Shown here in pieces: positions 1 through 8,875 of a stretch of 24,450 nt of DNA. Positions within the stretch are counted from its first letter, which is position 1. Each line of letters starts with the position of its first letter. Below the pieces are notes generated by a model. The model had not been told where the DNA came from. It saw nothing but the letters and a program-made list of their open reading frames with translations, and searched no databases. The stretch comes from Prevotellamassilia sp. (lineage in GTDB: Bacteria > Bacteroidota > Bacteroidia > Bacteroidales > Bacteroidaceae): positions 1 through 24,450 of the forward strand of contig VSQE01000035.1 of NCBI GenBank assembly GCA_009775705.1, given 5' to 3'. Position numbers and translations under genes: made by a program.

Positions 1-2187
1 CAGCCGCTTGTGCTGGGCTATATCGTTGCCGGTTTTCTGGCCGGTCCCCACATGCCCTATACCCCTTCTGTGGACGACACTTCGAGCGTCAGCACATGGG
101 CCAATATCGGAGTCATATTCCTGATGTTCACGCTGGGGCTGGAATTTTCTTTCAAGAAGATCGTGAAGATGGGCATAGGCCCCATCATCGCCGCCTGCTC
201 CGTCATGTTCTGCATGATCAGTGTGGGGAGCGGGGTGGGGCATCTCTTCGGATGGTCCAGTATGGACAGCCTTTTCTTAGGAGGCATGTTGGCTATGTCC
301 TCCACGACTATAATATACAAGGCATTCGACGATCTGGGTCTGCGGCAGAAGAAGTTCGCGGGCGAGGTGCTCAGTGTCTTGATTCTTGAAGACATCCTCG
401 GCATCCTTCTGATGGTGGTGCTCTCGGCTTTGGCCGTCTCGCGTAATTTTCAGGGAACGGAACTGATAGGCAGTTTTCTGAAACTCGGTTTCTTCCTGAT
501 ACTCTGGTTTCTTGTGGGTGTATATCTGGTGCCCCAGTTTCTGAAGCGCAACAACAAGTGGATGAACCGCGAGACCCTGCTCGTGGTGTCCGTCGGCATG
601 TGTTTCGCATTGGTGGTCATGGCGGCCCATGCCGGTTACAGTGCGGCTTTCGGAGCCTTTATGATGGGTAGCATTCTGGCCGAGACGGTGGAGGCGGAAA
701 GCATAGAACGCCTTGTCGGTCCGGTGAAGGACCTCTTCGGAGCCATCTTTTTCGTTTCGGTAGGCATGTTGGTCAATCCTCAGATTCTGGCCGAATACTG
801 GTTGCCGGTCTGTGTGATCACCCTTGCGATACTTTTGGGACAGGTCCTGTTCGGGACCGGTAGTTTCCTGCTCTCGGGACAACCGCTACAGGTGGCCATG
901 CGCTGCGGCTTTTCGCTGGCGCAGATCGGAGAGTTCGCCTTCATTATCGCTTCGCTCGGTCTGACGCTGAACGTGACGAGCGATTTCCTCTATCCGGTGG
1001 TGGTGGCCGTCAGCATCATCACGACGTTCCTCACTCCCTATATGATCCGGGCCGCCGTGCCGGCGTATGCTTTCGTGGAGCGTATCATGCCCCGGAGCAT
1101 GCGGCACGCCCTGACGGAACGGGGTGGACACCGGCATCAGGTCCGCGAGAGTTCCTTATGGAAAAGTCTGGGGACGGCTTTGATAGGCCAGGTGGGAGCT
1201 TATGTCACGCTCAGCATTGCTGTCATCGGCATTTCGTTTGCCGCGTTGCTGCCTTTCAGCCGGGCCACGTTCGGCCATTGGCCGGGCAATGCCGTCTGCG
1301 GCATCCTGACATTGCTGACAGCCTCTCCCTTTCTGCGGGCCATTGTTATGCGTAAGAACCATTCGGAAGAGTTCAGGCAGCTCTGGAACAAAGGGCGCTG
1401 GAACAGGCTGGGCCTGCGGCTGACGCTTATCGTCCGTTTTCTGATTGCCACGGCGGCGGTGTATTATGTGCTGGATTTTCTTTCTCCTTTCCATTGGGCC
1501 GTCCATTGTGTGTTGGCGATGTTCCTGACCGGCCTGATGATTCTTTCGCGCCGCATAAAATTGATAAGCATACGTATGGAGCGGACATTTCTGCAAAACC
1601 TGCGTTCGCGCGAGGTGCGTGACCGTGCTGCGGGAAAGCACGGTCCTGCATACGCCGGCCGGTTGCAACGCCGTGACGTGCATATCGCGCGGCTGGAGAT
1701 ACCGGACAATTCGTTGTGGGGAGGACAGACGTTGCGGCAGCTGGATTTCAGCCGCCGTGACGGAGTGATGATCGCTGCCATTCTGCGCGGTTCCGTCCGT
1801 CTGAATATTCCGGATGGAAACACACAGCTTTTTCCGGGCGACCGTATCGAGATTATCGGAGACGATGCGGGACTTGAGGCTTTTTCCCGCCGGATGGAGA
1901 CGGACGTGTATGAGGCCGTCACGGCAGACAGTGCCCGCAAATTGCTGTTGCGCAGGGTTATCCTGGGAGGCAATTCGCCGTTCATTGAAAAGACGCTTGG
2001 AGAAAGCGGCATCCGCGAGACTTTCCAGTGCATGGTTGTAGGTTTCGAGGAAACGGACGGCACGCTGTCCATTGCCGCAGCCGACCGTCCGATTGTGGCG
2101 GGCGACACTCTCTGGCTCGTGGGCGAGGAGGAATCCTTGCGGCGTTTGTCCGAGGCAAGGAACGGTCCGGAGGTTTCAGAAAGTTGA
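1..2187 (+). CDS. cation:proton antiporter (CPA2/KefB-like), 5'-truncated by window edge
   Basis: Integral inner-membrane monovalent cation/H+ antiporter of the CPA2 (KefB/RosB-like) family, expected to exchange K+ or Na+ for protons. The reading frame is open back to base 1 (Q-P-L-V-L-G-Y-I-V-A-G), so the start lies outside the window. By family length about 25-30 residues are missing, and the GTG at position 10 is not the real start. The first ~340 visible residues form the Na_H_Exchanger membrane domain, with typical motifs such as LGYIVAGFLAGP and FTLGLEFS. Residues ~385-530 add several more hydrophobic segments. The C-terminus has two consecutive RCK_C (TrkA-C-like) domains, about residues 555-640 and 645-720. 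No NAD-binding RCK_N (Rossmann) domain is seen, so any gating would act through RCK_C ligands only (inference). No clear T-rich terminator follows. Confidence 0.93.
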   Translation, partial: QPLVLGYIVAGFLAGPHMPYTPSVDDTSSVSTWANIGVIFLMFTLGLEFSFKKIVKMGIGPIIAACSVMFCMISVGSGVGHLFGWSSMDSLFLGGMLAMSSTTIIYKAFDDLGLRQKKFAGEVLSVLILEDILGILLMVVLSALAVSRNFQGTELIGSFLKLGFFLILWFLVGVYLVPQFLKRNNKWMNRETLLVVSVGMCFALVVMAAHAGYSAAFGAFMMGSILAETVEAESIERLVGPVKDLFGAIFFVSVGMLVNPQILAEYWLPVCVITLAILLGQVLFGTGSFLLSGQPLQVAMRCGFSLAQIGEFAFIIASLGLTLNVTSDFLYPVVVAVSIITTFLTPYMIRAAVPAYAFVERIMPRSMRHALTERGGHRHQVRESSLWKSLGTALIGQVGAYVTLSIAVIGISFAALLPFSRATFGHWPGNAVCGILTLLTASPFLRAIVMRKNHSEEFRQLWNKGRWNRLGLRLTLIVRFLIATAAVYYVLDFLSPFHWAVHCVLAMFLTGLMILSRRIKLISIRMERTFLQNLRSREVRDRAAGKHGPAYAGRLQRRDVHIARLEIPDNSLWGGQTLRQLDFSRRDGVMIAAILRGSVRLNIPDGNTQLFPGDRIEIIGDDAGLEAFSRRMETDVYEAVTADSARKLLLRRVILGGNSPFIEKTLGESGIRETFQCMVVGFEETDGTLSIAAADRPIVAGDTLWLVGEEESLRRLSEARNGPEVSES

Positions 2188-2199
2188 AAGGAGACATCA

Positions 2200-2304
2200 A
2201 TGGGTGGCAGACGGGTAGTCAGGGTTGAATGGCATGACTATAACGAAGGCATACATTTTGATAATAACGTTTCCAGCTGGAAGTCTGACAGCTTTGACGA
2301 ATGA
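2200..2304 (+). CDS. candidate 34-residue small ORF
   Basis: This short ATG-to-TGA frame begins 13 nt after the antiporter stop. It is preceded by AAAGGAGA at good spacing, a strong Shine-Dalgarno-like sequence that most genes in this window lack. The predicted peptide starts MGGRRVVRVEW and ends with an acidic tail, and it has no membrane segment or recognised motif. A perfect 12-bp palindrome (TTCCAGCTGGAA, 2271-2282) lies inside it. It could be a small protein co-transcribed with the antiporter, or a chance ORF. No family is recognised. Confidence 0.25.
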   Translation: MGGRRVVRVEWHDYNEGIHFDNNVSSWKSDSFDE

Positions 2305-2344
2305 CAGGAAAGGAAAGTGATGTTGCAATTTTATGTAAACTCTG

Positions 2345-2375
2345 TTTTGCAAATTAAATAGAAGTGCTACCTTTG
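2345..2375 (+). promoter_or_regulatory. Bacteroidetes-type promoter for nifJ
   Basis: TTTTG (2345-2349) is followed after 18 bases by TACCTTTG (2368-2375), matching the Bacteroidetes -33/-7 pattern TTTG-N19-21-TAnnTTTG with a spacer one base short. The transcript would start near 2382, giving a leader of about 95 nt before the nifJ ATG. The leader contains short self-complementary segments around 2392-2419. Confidence 0.7.
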
Positions 2376-2477
2376 CAGGTAGTAAGCCTGTCCCGATGCG
2401 GAAGTCTGCGACAGACGGGCTGAGATGATTGTAGACAACAACAAATTTAAGTTTCAAACCACATAACTAAAACCATC

Positions 2478-5400
2478 ATGGCAAACAAAAAATTCATTAC
2501 TTGCGATGGTAACCAGGCCGCAGCGCATGTTGCGTACATGTTTTCGGAAGTGGCTGCCATCTACCCCATTACGCCCAGCTCGCCTATGGCCGAGCATGTG
2601 GACGAATGGTCGGCACAGGGCCGCAAAAATCTCTTCGGCGACACGGTACACGTTCAGGAAATGCAGAGCGAAGGTGGCGCTGCCGGTGCCGTACACGGCT
2701 CGTTGCAGGCCGGAGCGCTTACCACTACGTTCACCGCTTCGCAGGGACTCCTGCTGATGATCCCGAACATGTACAAGATTGCCGGCGAACTGTTGCCCAG
2801 CGTTTTCCACGTGTCGGCACGTACCCTCGCCACGCATTCCCTCTGTATTTTCGGAGACCATAGCGACGTGATGGCTTGTCGCCAGACAGGTTTCGCCATG
2901 CTTTGCGAAGGTTCCGTTCAGGAAGTGATGGACCTCAGTGCCGTGGCACATCTGGCAACCCTTGAAAGCCGTGTGCCTTTCATCAACTTCTTCGACGGCT
3001 TCCGCACCAGCCACGAATATCAGAAAATAGAGGTGATGGACCAGGAAGACATCCGTCCGCTCGTCCCGATGGATAAGGTGGCAGAGTTCCGCAACCGTGC
3101 CCTTACGCCCGAGCATCCCGAAGCGCGGGGTATGGCCGAGAATCCCGAGACGTTCTTTGCCCACCGAGAGGTCTGCAATCCCTATTACGATGCCGTTCCC
3201 GCCATCGTGGAGAAATATATGGGTGAGATTTCCAGAATCACCGGCCGTGAGTACAAACTGTTCAGCTATTACGGAGCCGATGATGCAGAACGTGTCATCA
3301 TCTGTATGGGCAGCGTGACCGAGGCCGCCCGCGAAGCCATCGACTATCTCAATGCCAAAGGCGAGAAAGTCGGTATGGTCAGCGTTCACCTCTACCGTCC
3401 GTTCAGCGTGAAGCACCTGTTGGCTGCCGTTCCCGCCACGTGCAAGAAGATTGCCGTGCTCGACCGCACGAAGGAACCGGGTGCCAATGGAGAACCTCTC
3501 TATCTTGATGTGAAGGATGCCTTCTACGATGTGGCAGAGCGTCCCCTCATCATCGGCGGCCGTTATGGTCTGGGATCGTGCGACACCACGCCGACGATGA
3601 TCATCTCCGTTTATGAGAATCTGGCTCTGCCCGAACCGAAAAACCATTTCACACTCGGCATCGTGGACGATGTTACCTTCCGCTCCCTTCCGCTCGAAAA
3701 GGAAATGGCGCTGGGAGGCGAAGGCATTTTCGAGGCCAAGTTTTACGGACTCGGCGCAGACGGTACGGTAGGAGCCAACAAGAACTCCGTGAAGATCATC
3801 GGCGACAATACCGACAAGTATTGTCAGGCTTATTTCAGCTATGACTCCAAGAAGTCCGGCGGCTTCACTTGCTCCCACCTGCGTTTCGGCGACACTCCCA
3901 TCCGTTCCACTTACCAGATCAAGACCCCGAACTTCGTGGCTTGCCATGTCCAGGCTTATCTGCACATGTACGATGTGTTGCGCGGTCTGCGCGACGGCGG
4001 TACATTCCTGCTCAACACCATCTGGGAAGGTGAGGAACTGGCCAAGAATCTGCCTAACAACGTGAAGCGTTATTTCGCCGAGCACAACATCACCGTATAT
4101 TACATCAACGCCACCAAGATCGCACAGGAGATCGGCCTCGGCAACCGCACGAACACCATTCTTCAGTCTGCCTTCTTCCGTATCACGGAAGTCATTCCCG
4201 TAGAGCTGGCTGTTGAGCAGATGAAGAAATTCATCGTCAAGAGCTATGGTAAGAAAGGCGAGGATGTAGTCAACAAGAACTATCAGGCGGTAGACCGTGG
4301 CGGCGAATACAAGCAGCTTGCTGTAGATGCCGCTTGGGCCAGCCTGCCCGAGGACGAGAAAGTGGTGCGCGACGAACCCGCTTTCATCTCCGAACTTGTG
4401 CGTCCTATCAATGCACAGAACGGCGACTTGTTGCCCGTTAGTGCCTTCAACGTGAGCGTGGACGGAACCTGGCAGCAGGGAACTGCCGCCTACGAGAAGC
4501 GTGGTGTGGCCGCCTTTGTGCCCGTCTGGAATCATGAAAACTGCATCCAGTGCAACAAGTGTTCTTATGTATGTCCCCATGCCGCCATCCGTCCGTTCGT
4601 GATGGACGATGAGGAAGTGAAAGGCATCGAGGGTGCCACGCTCGAAATGAAGGCTCCCGCCGCCATGAAGGGCATGCACTTCCGTCAGCAGGTTGATGTG
4701 CTCGACTGTCTGGGTTGCGGCAACTGTGCCGATGTCTGCCCGGGCTTGCGCGGCAACAAGGCCCTCACGATGGTTCCGCTCGAAGGCCAGGAAGCAGAGA
4801 TTGGCAACTGGGAACACTGCGTGAAGAACGTCAGGAGCAAGCAGGATCTTGTAGACATCAAGCTCAATCCCAAGAACTCTCAGTTCGCACAGCCTCTTTT
4901 CGAGTTCAGCGGCGCATGTTCCGGTTGCGGGGAGACGCCCTACGTGAAGCTTGTCAGCCAGCTCTTCGGCGACCGTCAGATGATCGCTAACGCCACCGGT
5001 TGCTCCTCCATCTATTCCGGCTCAATCCCCTCAACTCCTTATTGCACCAATGAAAAGGGACAGGGTCCCGCATGGGCCAATTCCCTCTTCGAGGATTTCT
5101 GCGAGTTTGGTTTGGGTATGGTTATGGCCAATAAGAAGATGCGTGCCCGCATCACGGCGTTGCTTGGTGAAGTGATGGCGTGCGATGAAGCCCCCGCCGA
5201 ATACAAGGAGGCCGCACAGGCTTGGATCGAGAGTCAGGATGATGCCGAAGCCAGCCGTGCCGCAGCTCTTCGTCTGGAACCGTTCATCAAGGAAGGCGCC
5301 GACAAGGGATGCCCCACATGTGGGCAGTTGGCAGAGCTCAGCCACTTCCTTACCAAGCGCAGCCAGTGGATCATAGGTGGTGACGGTGCCTCCTATGACA

Positions 5401-6029
5401 TCGGCTACGGCGGATTGGATCACGTATTGGCCAGCGGTGAGGACGTGAATATTCTCGTGCTCGACACCGAGGTGTACTCCAATACCGGCGGACAGGCTTC
5501 CAAGGCAACCCCCATCGCCGCTATCGCCCAGTTTGCCGCTGCCGGCAAACGCGTCACCAAGAAGGATCTCGGCCTTATGCAGGCTACTTATGGTTACGTC
5601 TATGTGGCACAGGTGGCTATGGGTGCCGATCAGGCACAGTGCCTCAAAGCAATCCGCGAGGCCGAGGCATATCACGGACCTTCGCTCATTATTGCCTATG
5701 CTCCGTGCATCAACCACGGCCTTAAGATCAAGGGTGGCATGGGCCGCAGCCAGGAAGAAGAGCGTCGCGCTGTAGAGTGTGGTTACTGGCACCTGTGGCG
5801 CTACAACCCCGCCCTGGCCGATGAAGGCAAGAACCCCTTCACGCTCGATTCCAAAGAGCCGCAGTGGGATAAGTTCCAGGAATATCTTGATGGCGAAGTG
5901 CGCTTCCTTTCTTTGAAGAAGGCGCTTGGCGAAGAGGCTTCCGCCGAACTGTATGCCGCCACCAAGGCCGCCGCGCAGAAGCGTTACCGTTCCTATATCC
6001 GTAAGACGCAGGAAGACTGGAGCCTCTGA
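2478..6029 (+). CDS. nifJ: pyruvate:ferredoxin (flavodoxin) oxidoreductase
   Basis: Cytoplasmic homodimeric PFOR. It oxidises pyruvate with CoA to acetyl-CoA and CO2 and passes electrons to ferredoxin or flavodoxin, a central step in anaerobic metabolism. At 1183 residues it has full family length with all domains in order: the pyrimidine-binding TPP domain at the N-terminus (YPITPSSPMAE, T32; E65 in MQSEGGAAG), domain II, the gamma domain (~430-610), EKR, two 4Fe-4S motifs (C689/C692/C695/C699 and C744/C747/C750/C754), and the C-terminal TPP domain. The proximal cluster ligands are C814, C817, C842 and C1077. The TPP/Mg2+ motif GDGASYDIGYGG begins near residue 968. The ATG at 2478 aligns with the family N-terminus and has no Shine-Dalgarno. 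It is apparently monocistronic, with its own promoter and a strong terminator. Codon use is GC-rich and even, as for a highly expressed gene. Nothing is missing. Confidence 0.98.
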   Translation: MANKKFITCDGNQAAAHVAYMFSEVAAIYPITPSSPMAEHVDEWSAQGRKNLFGDTVHVQEMQSEGGAAGAVHGSLQAGALTTTFTASQGLLLMIPNMYKIAGELLPSVFHVSARTLATHSLCIFGDHSDVMACRQTGFAMLCEGSVQEVMDLSAVAHLATLESRVPFINFFDGFRTSHEYQKIEVMDQEDIRPLVPMDKVAEFRNRALTPEHPEARGMAENPETFFAHREVCNPYYDAVPAIVEKYMGEISRITGREYKLFSYYGADDAERVIICMGSVTEAAREAIDYLNAKGEKVGMVSVHLYRPFSVKHLLAAVPATCKKIAVLDRTKEPGANGEPLYLDVKDAFYDVAERPLIIGGRYGLGSCDTTPTMIISVYENLALPEPKNHFTLGIVDDVTFRSLPLEKEMALGGEGIFEAKFYGLGADGTVGANKNSVKIIGDNTDKYCQAYFSYDSKKSGGFTCSHLRFGDTPIRSTYQIKTPNFVACHVQAYLHMYDVLRGLRDGGTFLLNTIWEGEELAKNLPNNVKRYFAEHNITVYYINATKIAQEIGLGNRTNTILQSAFFRITEVIPVELAVEQMKKFIVKSYGKKGEDVVNKNYQAVDRGGEYKQLAVDAAWASLPEDEKVVRDEPAFISELVRPINAQNGDLLPVSAFNVSVDGTWQQGTAAYEKRGVAAFVPVWNHENCIQCNKCSYVCPHAAIRPFVMDDEEVKGIEGATLEMKAPAAMKGMHFRQQVDVLDCLGCGNCADVCPGLRGNKALTMVPLEGQEAEIGNWEHCVKNVRSKQDLVDIKLNPKNSQFAQPLFEFSGACSGCGETPYVKLVSQLFGDRQMIANATGCSSIYSGSIPSTPYCTNEKGQGPAWANSLFEDFCEFGLGMVMANKKMRARITALLGEVMACDEAPAEYKEAAQAWIESQDDAEASRAAALRLEPFIKEGADKGCPTCGQLAELSHFLTKRSQWIIGGDGASYDIGYGGLDHVLASGEDVNILVLDTEVYSNTGGQASKATPIAAIAQFAAAGKRVTKKDLGLMQATYGYVYVAQVAMGADQAQCLKAIREAEAYHGPSLIIAYAPCINHGLKIKGGMGRSQEEERRAVECGYWHLWRYNPALADEGKNPFTLDSKEPQWDKFQEYLDGEVRFLSLKKALGEEASAELYAATKAAAQKRYRSYIRKTQEDWSL

Positions 6030-6066
6030 GTTTCCATTCTTGACTGACAGAATATTTACTTTTTTT

Positions 6067-6109
6067 CGGTCGCGGGCCTCTTCATAACAGGGCCGCGACC
6101 GATTTTTTT
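6067..6109 (+). terminator. intrinsic terminator of nifJ
   Basis: The stem CGGTCGCGG / CCGCGACCG can be extended by GCC/GGC with a bulged G. It has a ~12-base loop and is followed by seven T (6103-6109), 38 bases after the nifJ stop. The minus strand has no T-run after the stem, so it appears directed to the plus strand. Confidence 0.9.
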
Positions 6110-6199
6110 CGTTTTCACACGTTCTTTTGTCCGGAAGGAATTTCACAGAAGATTGTGAAAATGATGACGAGAATCTGAAATTATTTCTTAAAAAAGTTG

Positions 6200-6207
6200 T
6201 AAATTTG
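6200..6207 (+). promoter_or_regulatory. -7 box of the envelope operon promoter
   Basis: TAAATTTG matches the Bacteroidetes -7 consensus TAnnTTTG, 27 bases upstream of the DUF3575 start. A clear TTTG -33 element at the usual distance is not visible, so the promoter may be weak or activator-dependent (inference). Confidence 0.6.
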
Positions 6208-6234
6208 CCGCGTTTTAAAAGGGTATTATAATTT

Positions 6235-6792
6235 ATGAGAATGATTGTCAGTTCGATAGTGGCTATTTTGATAGTCGCGGGAACTTTATTTTATCCGATA
6301 GAGATGAAAGCCCAGCGTGTGGGCATAAAGACAAATGCCTTATATTGGGCGGGCATGACTCCTAACCTCGGATTGGAGGTCAGGCTTTCGCGTTTTTATA
6401 CGTTGAATATGGAGGGGCATGTCTGCGTTTTTGATGTGAGCGGATATAAACTGGACCACGCCAATTTCATGCCTGAGGTGCGTTATTGGTTTTCGGGTCG
6501 TCCGCAGACCCGTCATTTTGTAGGCGTGATGGGAATTGCCAGTGCATACAACATGCAGCTGAAACAGACCGTTCGCAAGGGTGAGGGAGTAGGTGTTGGA
6601 CTTACTTACGGGTATGCTTTCGTGCTGGGGCGGCGCTGGAGTCTGGAGACCACCATAGGCGTGGGAACCATTTACCACATTGAGAAAAAGTATGAGGTGA
6701 GCCAGCCTTTGAGCCATGATTTTGTCAACCATCGGGGTTTTGCCGTCTCTCCCCTGAAACTGGGAGTCAGCTTTACATATCTGCTAAAATAA
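6235..6792 (+). CDS. DUF3575 domain-containing outer-membrane-type protein
   Basis: 185-residue exported protein, first gene of a three-gene operon. Residues 1-26 form a signal peptide (hydrophobic 4-20, likely cleavage ...MKA|QRV). The mature part begins VGIKTNALYWAGMTPNLGLE, the hallmark opening of DUF3575 proteins, and continues as alternating short beta segments ending in an aromatic/hydrophobic strand (LGVSFTYLLK). This fits a small outer-membrane beta-barrel. The family is common in Bacteroidales, often near surface-structure (fimbrial-type) genes, and its biochemical role is not established. The next gene starts 13 bases downstream, so the two are surely co-transcribed. The ATG at 6235 was chosen because it begins the signal peptide just after the -7 box; the Met at residue 3 is an equally possible start. 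Confidence 0.85.
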   Translation: MRMIVSSIVAILIVAGTLFYPIEMKAQRVGIKTNALYWAGMTPNLGLEVRLSRFYTLNMEGHVCVFDVSGYKLDHANFMPEVRYWFSGRPQTRHFVGVMGIASAYNMQLKQTVRKGEGVGVGLTYGYAFVLGRRWSLETTIGVGTIYHIEKKYEVSQPLSHDFVNHRGFAVSPLKLGVSFTYLLK

Positions 6793-6805
6793 ACGGACGT
6801 ATAGG

Positions 6806-8875
6806 ATGAATATGATATTTGAAAGATACAGGAAAGGGGCGGTGCTCAGCCTGTTGATAGCTGTGTTGATGATGTTTCCCGCAGTGTTGTGTGCGGAAAT
6901 CATCCGTGTGACGGGAAAAGTGGTGTCCAAGGAAAAAAAGACTCCCGTGTTCGGTGTCAATATCTCCCTTGTGGGCGAGAACCGTCTGCTGGCTACGACC
7001 GATGCCGATGGACGTTTTGCCTTCGACGTGCGTTCGGATGCCCGCCTGCGTTTCTCTTCGGTCAGTTATGAGCCGGTTACGGTGAAGGTGAACCAGAGAC
7101 AGTATATAGAAGTGGAAATCAAGGAGGTGGAGAATCTGCTGGGAGAGGCCGTGGCCGTGGCGAAGCGCATAGAGAACAAGATAACGGTGGACAAGACGGC
7201 CATCGTGCAACGGGGTGACACGTTCGATGTCAATACGGTGGTGCGTTTCCCGCTGGAGATGTTCCATCGCAACTGTAGAGTCGTGGTCCAGCCGGTTATC
7301 TACAGGGTGGACCGTGGTGACAGCGTGTTTATCCGTCCCATGGTGTACGATGCTTGGGAATACAGCAAGACTCAGGACCGTATGTATAATTTCGAGCTGA
7401 AAGGGGAGCATGGCGACCCGCTGGCGAAATACATTGTGGTGAAAAACGACAGCCTGCGCGACAAGCAGACCCTCAACAAGGACGCCTTGCCTTATTCCGG
7501 ATCGGCCATCCTGCCCAATTCCGGTCCCCAGCTCTCATGCAAGTTCTATATCGCGATGGAGGATTATCACAAGATCCGCTTCCGCGACACCACGACCGTG
7601 GCCAAAGGTCGTATTTTCCCGCTCCAGTACATGGAATATAATTTCGGGCCGGCACGGGAACTGACTGACGCGTCTTATTATCCCACTCCTGAACAGCAGC
7701 CCCGCGAGACAAACGGAGCCATCAATCTGCGCTTCCAAGTAGGAAAGAGTACACTGGACCTTTCCGATCCCGGCAATGCGGCGGAGGTGGCCTCCCTGAA
7801 CAGGTTGCTGAAGAGTGTGGCCGAAGACTCGAACTGTAGCATTCAGGAATTCAACATCAGTGGAACGGCATCGCCTGAGGGATCGTATAAATCCAATGCG
7901 AAACTGGCGGAAGACCGTATGAAAACTGCGTTGGACCTGATTGTCGGACAGCTTGACGAGAGAACGCGCCGCGGTATGAAAGTCAGCTCCACTGCAAAAG
8001 TGGAGGGATGGCAGAAGGTGGCAGACCTGATGCGGAAGGATTCGTTGCAGACCGAGGCTGCCGAGGTGGAGCGGATCGTGCGCCGCTTCAAGGGCATTGA
8101 CGAACAGAGCAGGCATATTGCCCGCCTGTCTTATTACAAAAGCGTCATCAAGGAAAAATATCTGCCCCGTCTGCGCCATGTGGATTATAAGATGTCATAT
8201 ACCGTTTATCGCCCGCTGACGGTGGAGGAAATCAGGGAGCAGTATGAGAAGGATTACCGCCTGCTTTCGCGCTATGAGTTTTTCTCTCTTTACCGTGGGG
8301 AGTCTGACACGTTGAAACGGGAGAAGATATGCCGGCAGGCTCTGGAAATGTATCCCAGTTTCATGGTGGCGGCCAATGACCTGGCAGCCGCTTTGATCAA
8401 CCGTGGCCAGTCTGATTACAGGATTCTCCTTCCTTTTGCTGGTCGGAAAGCTCCGGAGGAAGTCAACCGGAATCAGGTGGTGGCTTTGCTGGATAGTGCT
8501 TGCTATGGGGGAGCCGATACGTTGAGGACCTACCTGACGGATGAAGGCGAGGGCCGGCTGATAAAGGCTGTTGTGTCGGCCTACAACGGTCGTCTGGCAG
8601 AGAATGCCGAACTTTTGTCGGCAGCCAGTCCGCTGAATCGTGTGCTGGTGTTGCTGGCGATGAAGAAAAACGAGGAAGCTTTGGAAAAGGCCATGGAACT
8701 GCCGGACGGAACTGCCATGACGCATTATGTGAGGGCGATTTGCCTGAACCGCATGAGCAAACCGGTGGAAGCTGAGACTGAACTGAAAAAGTCCTTCAAA
8801 CTGAAGCCGGAACTGGAAAAGAAGGCGGAAGTGGACGGAGATATTAATACTTTGATATTAAAGGATTTCGAATGA
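6806..8875 (+). CDS. exported protein with CarboxypepD_reg-like, OmpA-like and TPR-like regions
   Basis: 689-residue protein, probably periplasmic or outer-membrane associated. Residues 1-30 are a signal peptide (hydrophobic 12-28, cleavage near VLCA|E). Residues ~33-105 form a carboxypeptidase-regulatory-like beta-sandwich: VTGKVVSKEKKTPVFGVNIS, then TTDADGRFAF and LRFSSVSYEPV. Residues ~120-300 are an unassigned beta-rich region. Residues ~306-400 resemble an OmpA C-terminal-type domain (INLRFQVGKSTLDLS, then NISGTASPEGSYKSNAKLAEDR at ~350), which in known proteins contacts peptidoglycan. Residues ~500-540 and ~610-685 are helical and TPR-like (KICRQALEMYPSFMVAANDLA). It sits 13 bases after the DUF3575 gene and its stop overlaps the next start as ATGA, implying translational coupling. 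The domain mix suggests a bridge between cell wall and an outer-membrane partner (inference). I do not recognise a named family for the full length. Confidence 0.75.
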   Translation: MNMIFERYRKGAVLSLLIAVLMMFPAVLCAEIIRVTGKVVSKEKKTPVFGVNISLVGENRLLATTDADGRFAFDVRSDARLRFSSVSYEPVTVKVNQRQYIEVEIKEVENLLGEAVAVAKRIENKITVDKTAIVQRGDTFDVNTVVRFPLEMFHRNCRVVVQPVIYRVDRGDSVFIRPMVYDAWEYSKTQDRMYNFELKGEHGDPLAKYIVVKNDSLRDKQTLNKDALPYSGSAILPNSGPQLSCKFYIAMEDYHKIRFRDTTTVAKGRIFPLQYMEYNFGPARELTDASYYPTPEQQPRETNGAINLRFQVGKSTLDLSDPGNAAEVASLNRLLKSVAEDSNCSIQEFNISGTASPEGSYKSNAKLAEDRMKTALDLIVGQLDERTRRGMKVSSTAKVEGWQKVADLMRKDSLQTEAAEVERIVRRFKGIDEQSRHIARLSYYKSVIKEKYLPRLRHVDYKMSYTVYRPLTVEEIREQYEKDYRLLSRYEFFSLYRGESDTLKREKICRQALEMYPSFMVAANDLAAALINRGQSDYRILLPFAGRKAPEEVNRNQVVALLDSACYGGADTLRTYLTDEGEGRLIKAVVSAYNGRLAENAELLSAASPLNRVLVLLAMKKNEEALEKAMELPDGTAMTHYVRAICLNRMSKPVEAETELKKSFKLKPELEKKAEVDGDINTLILKDFE

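Noticed and set aside
2454..4817. 787-codon minus-strand open frame opposite nifJ
   Set aside because: It lies wholly antisense to a clearly real nifJ with all domains. Such long shadows arise from biased codon use in a highly expressed GC-rich gene.
5031..6146. 371-codon minus-strand frame over the nifJ 3' end and terminator
   Set aside because: Runs through the nifJ terminator and is an antisense shadow; no recognisable motif.
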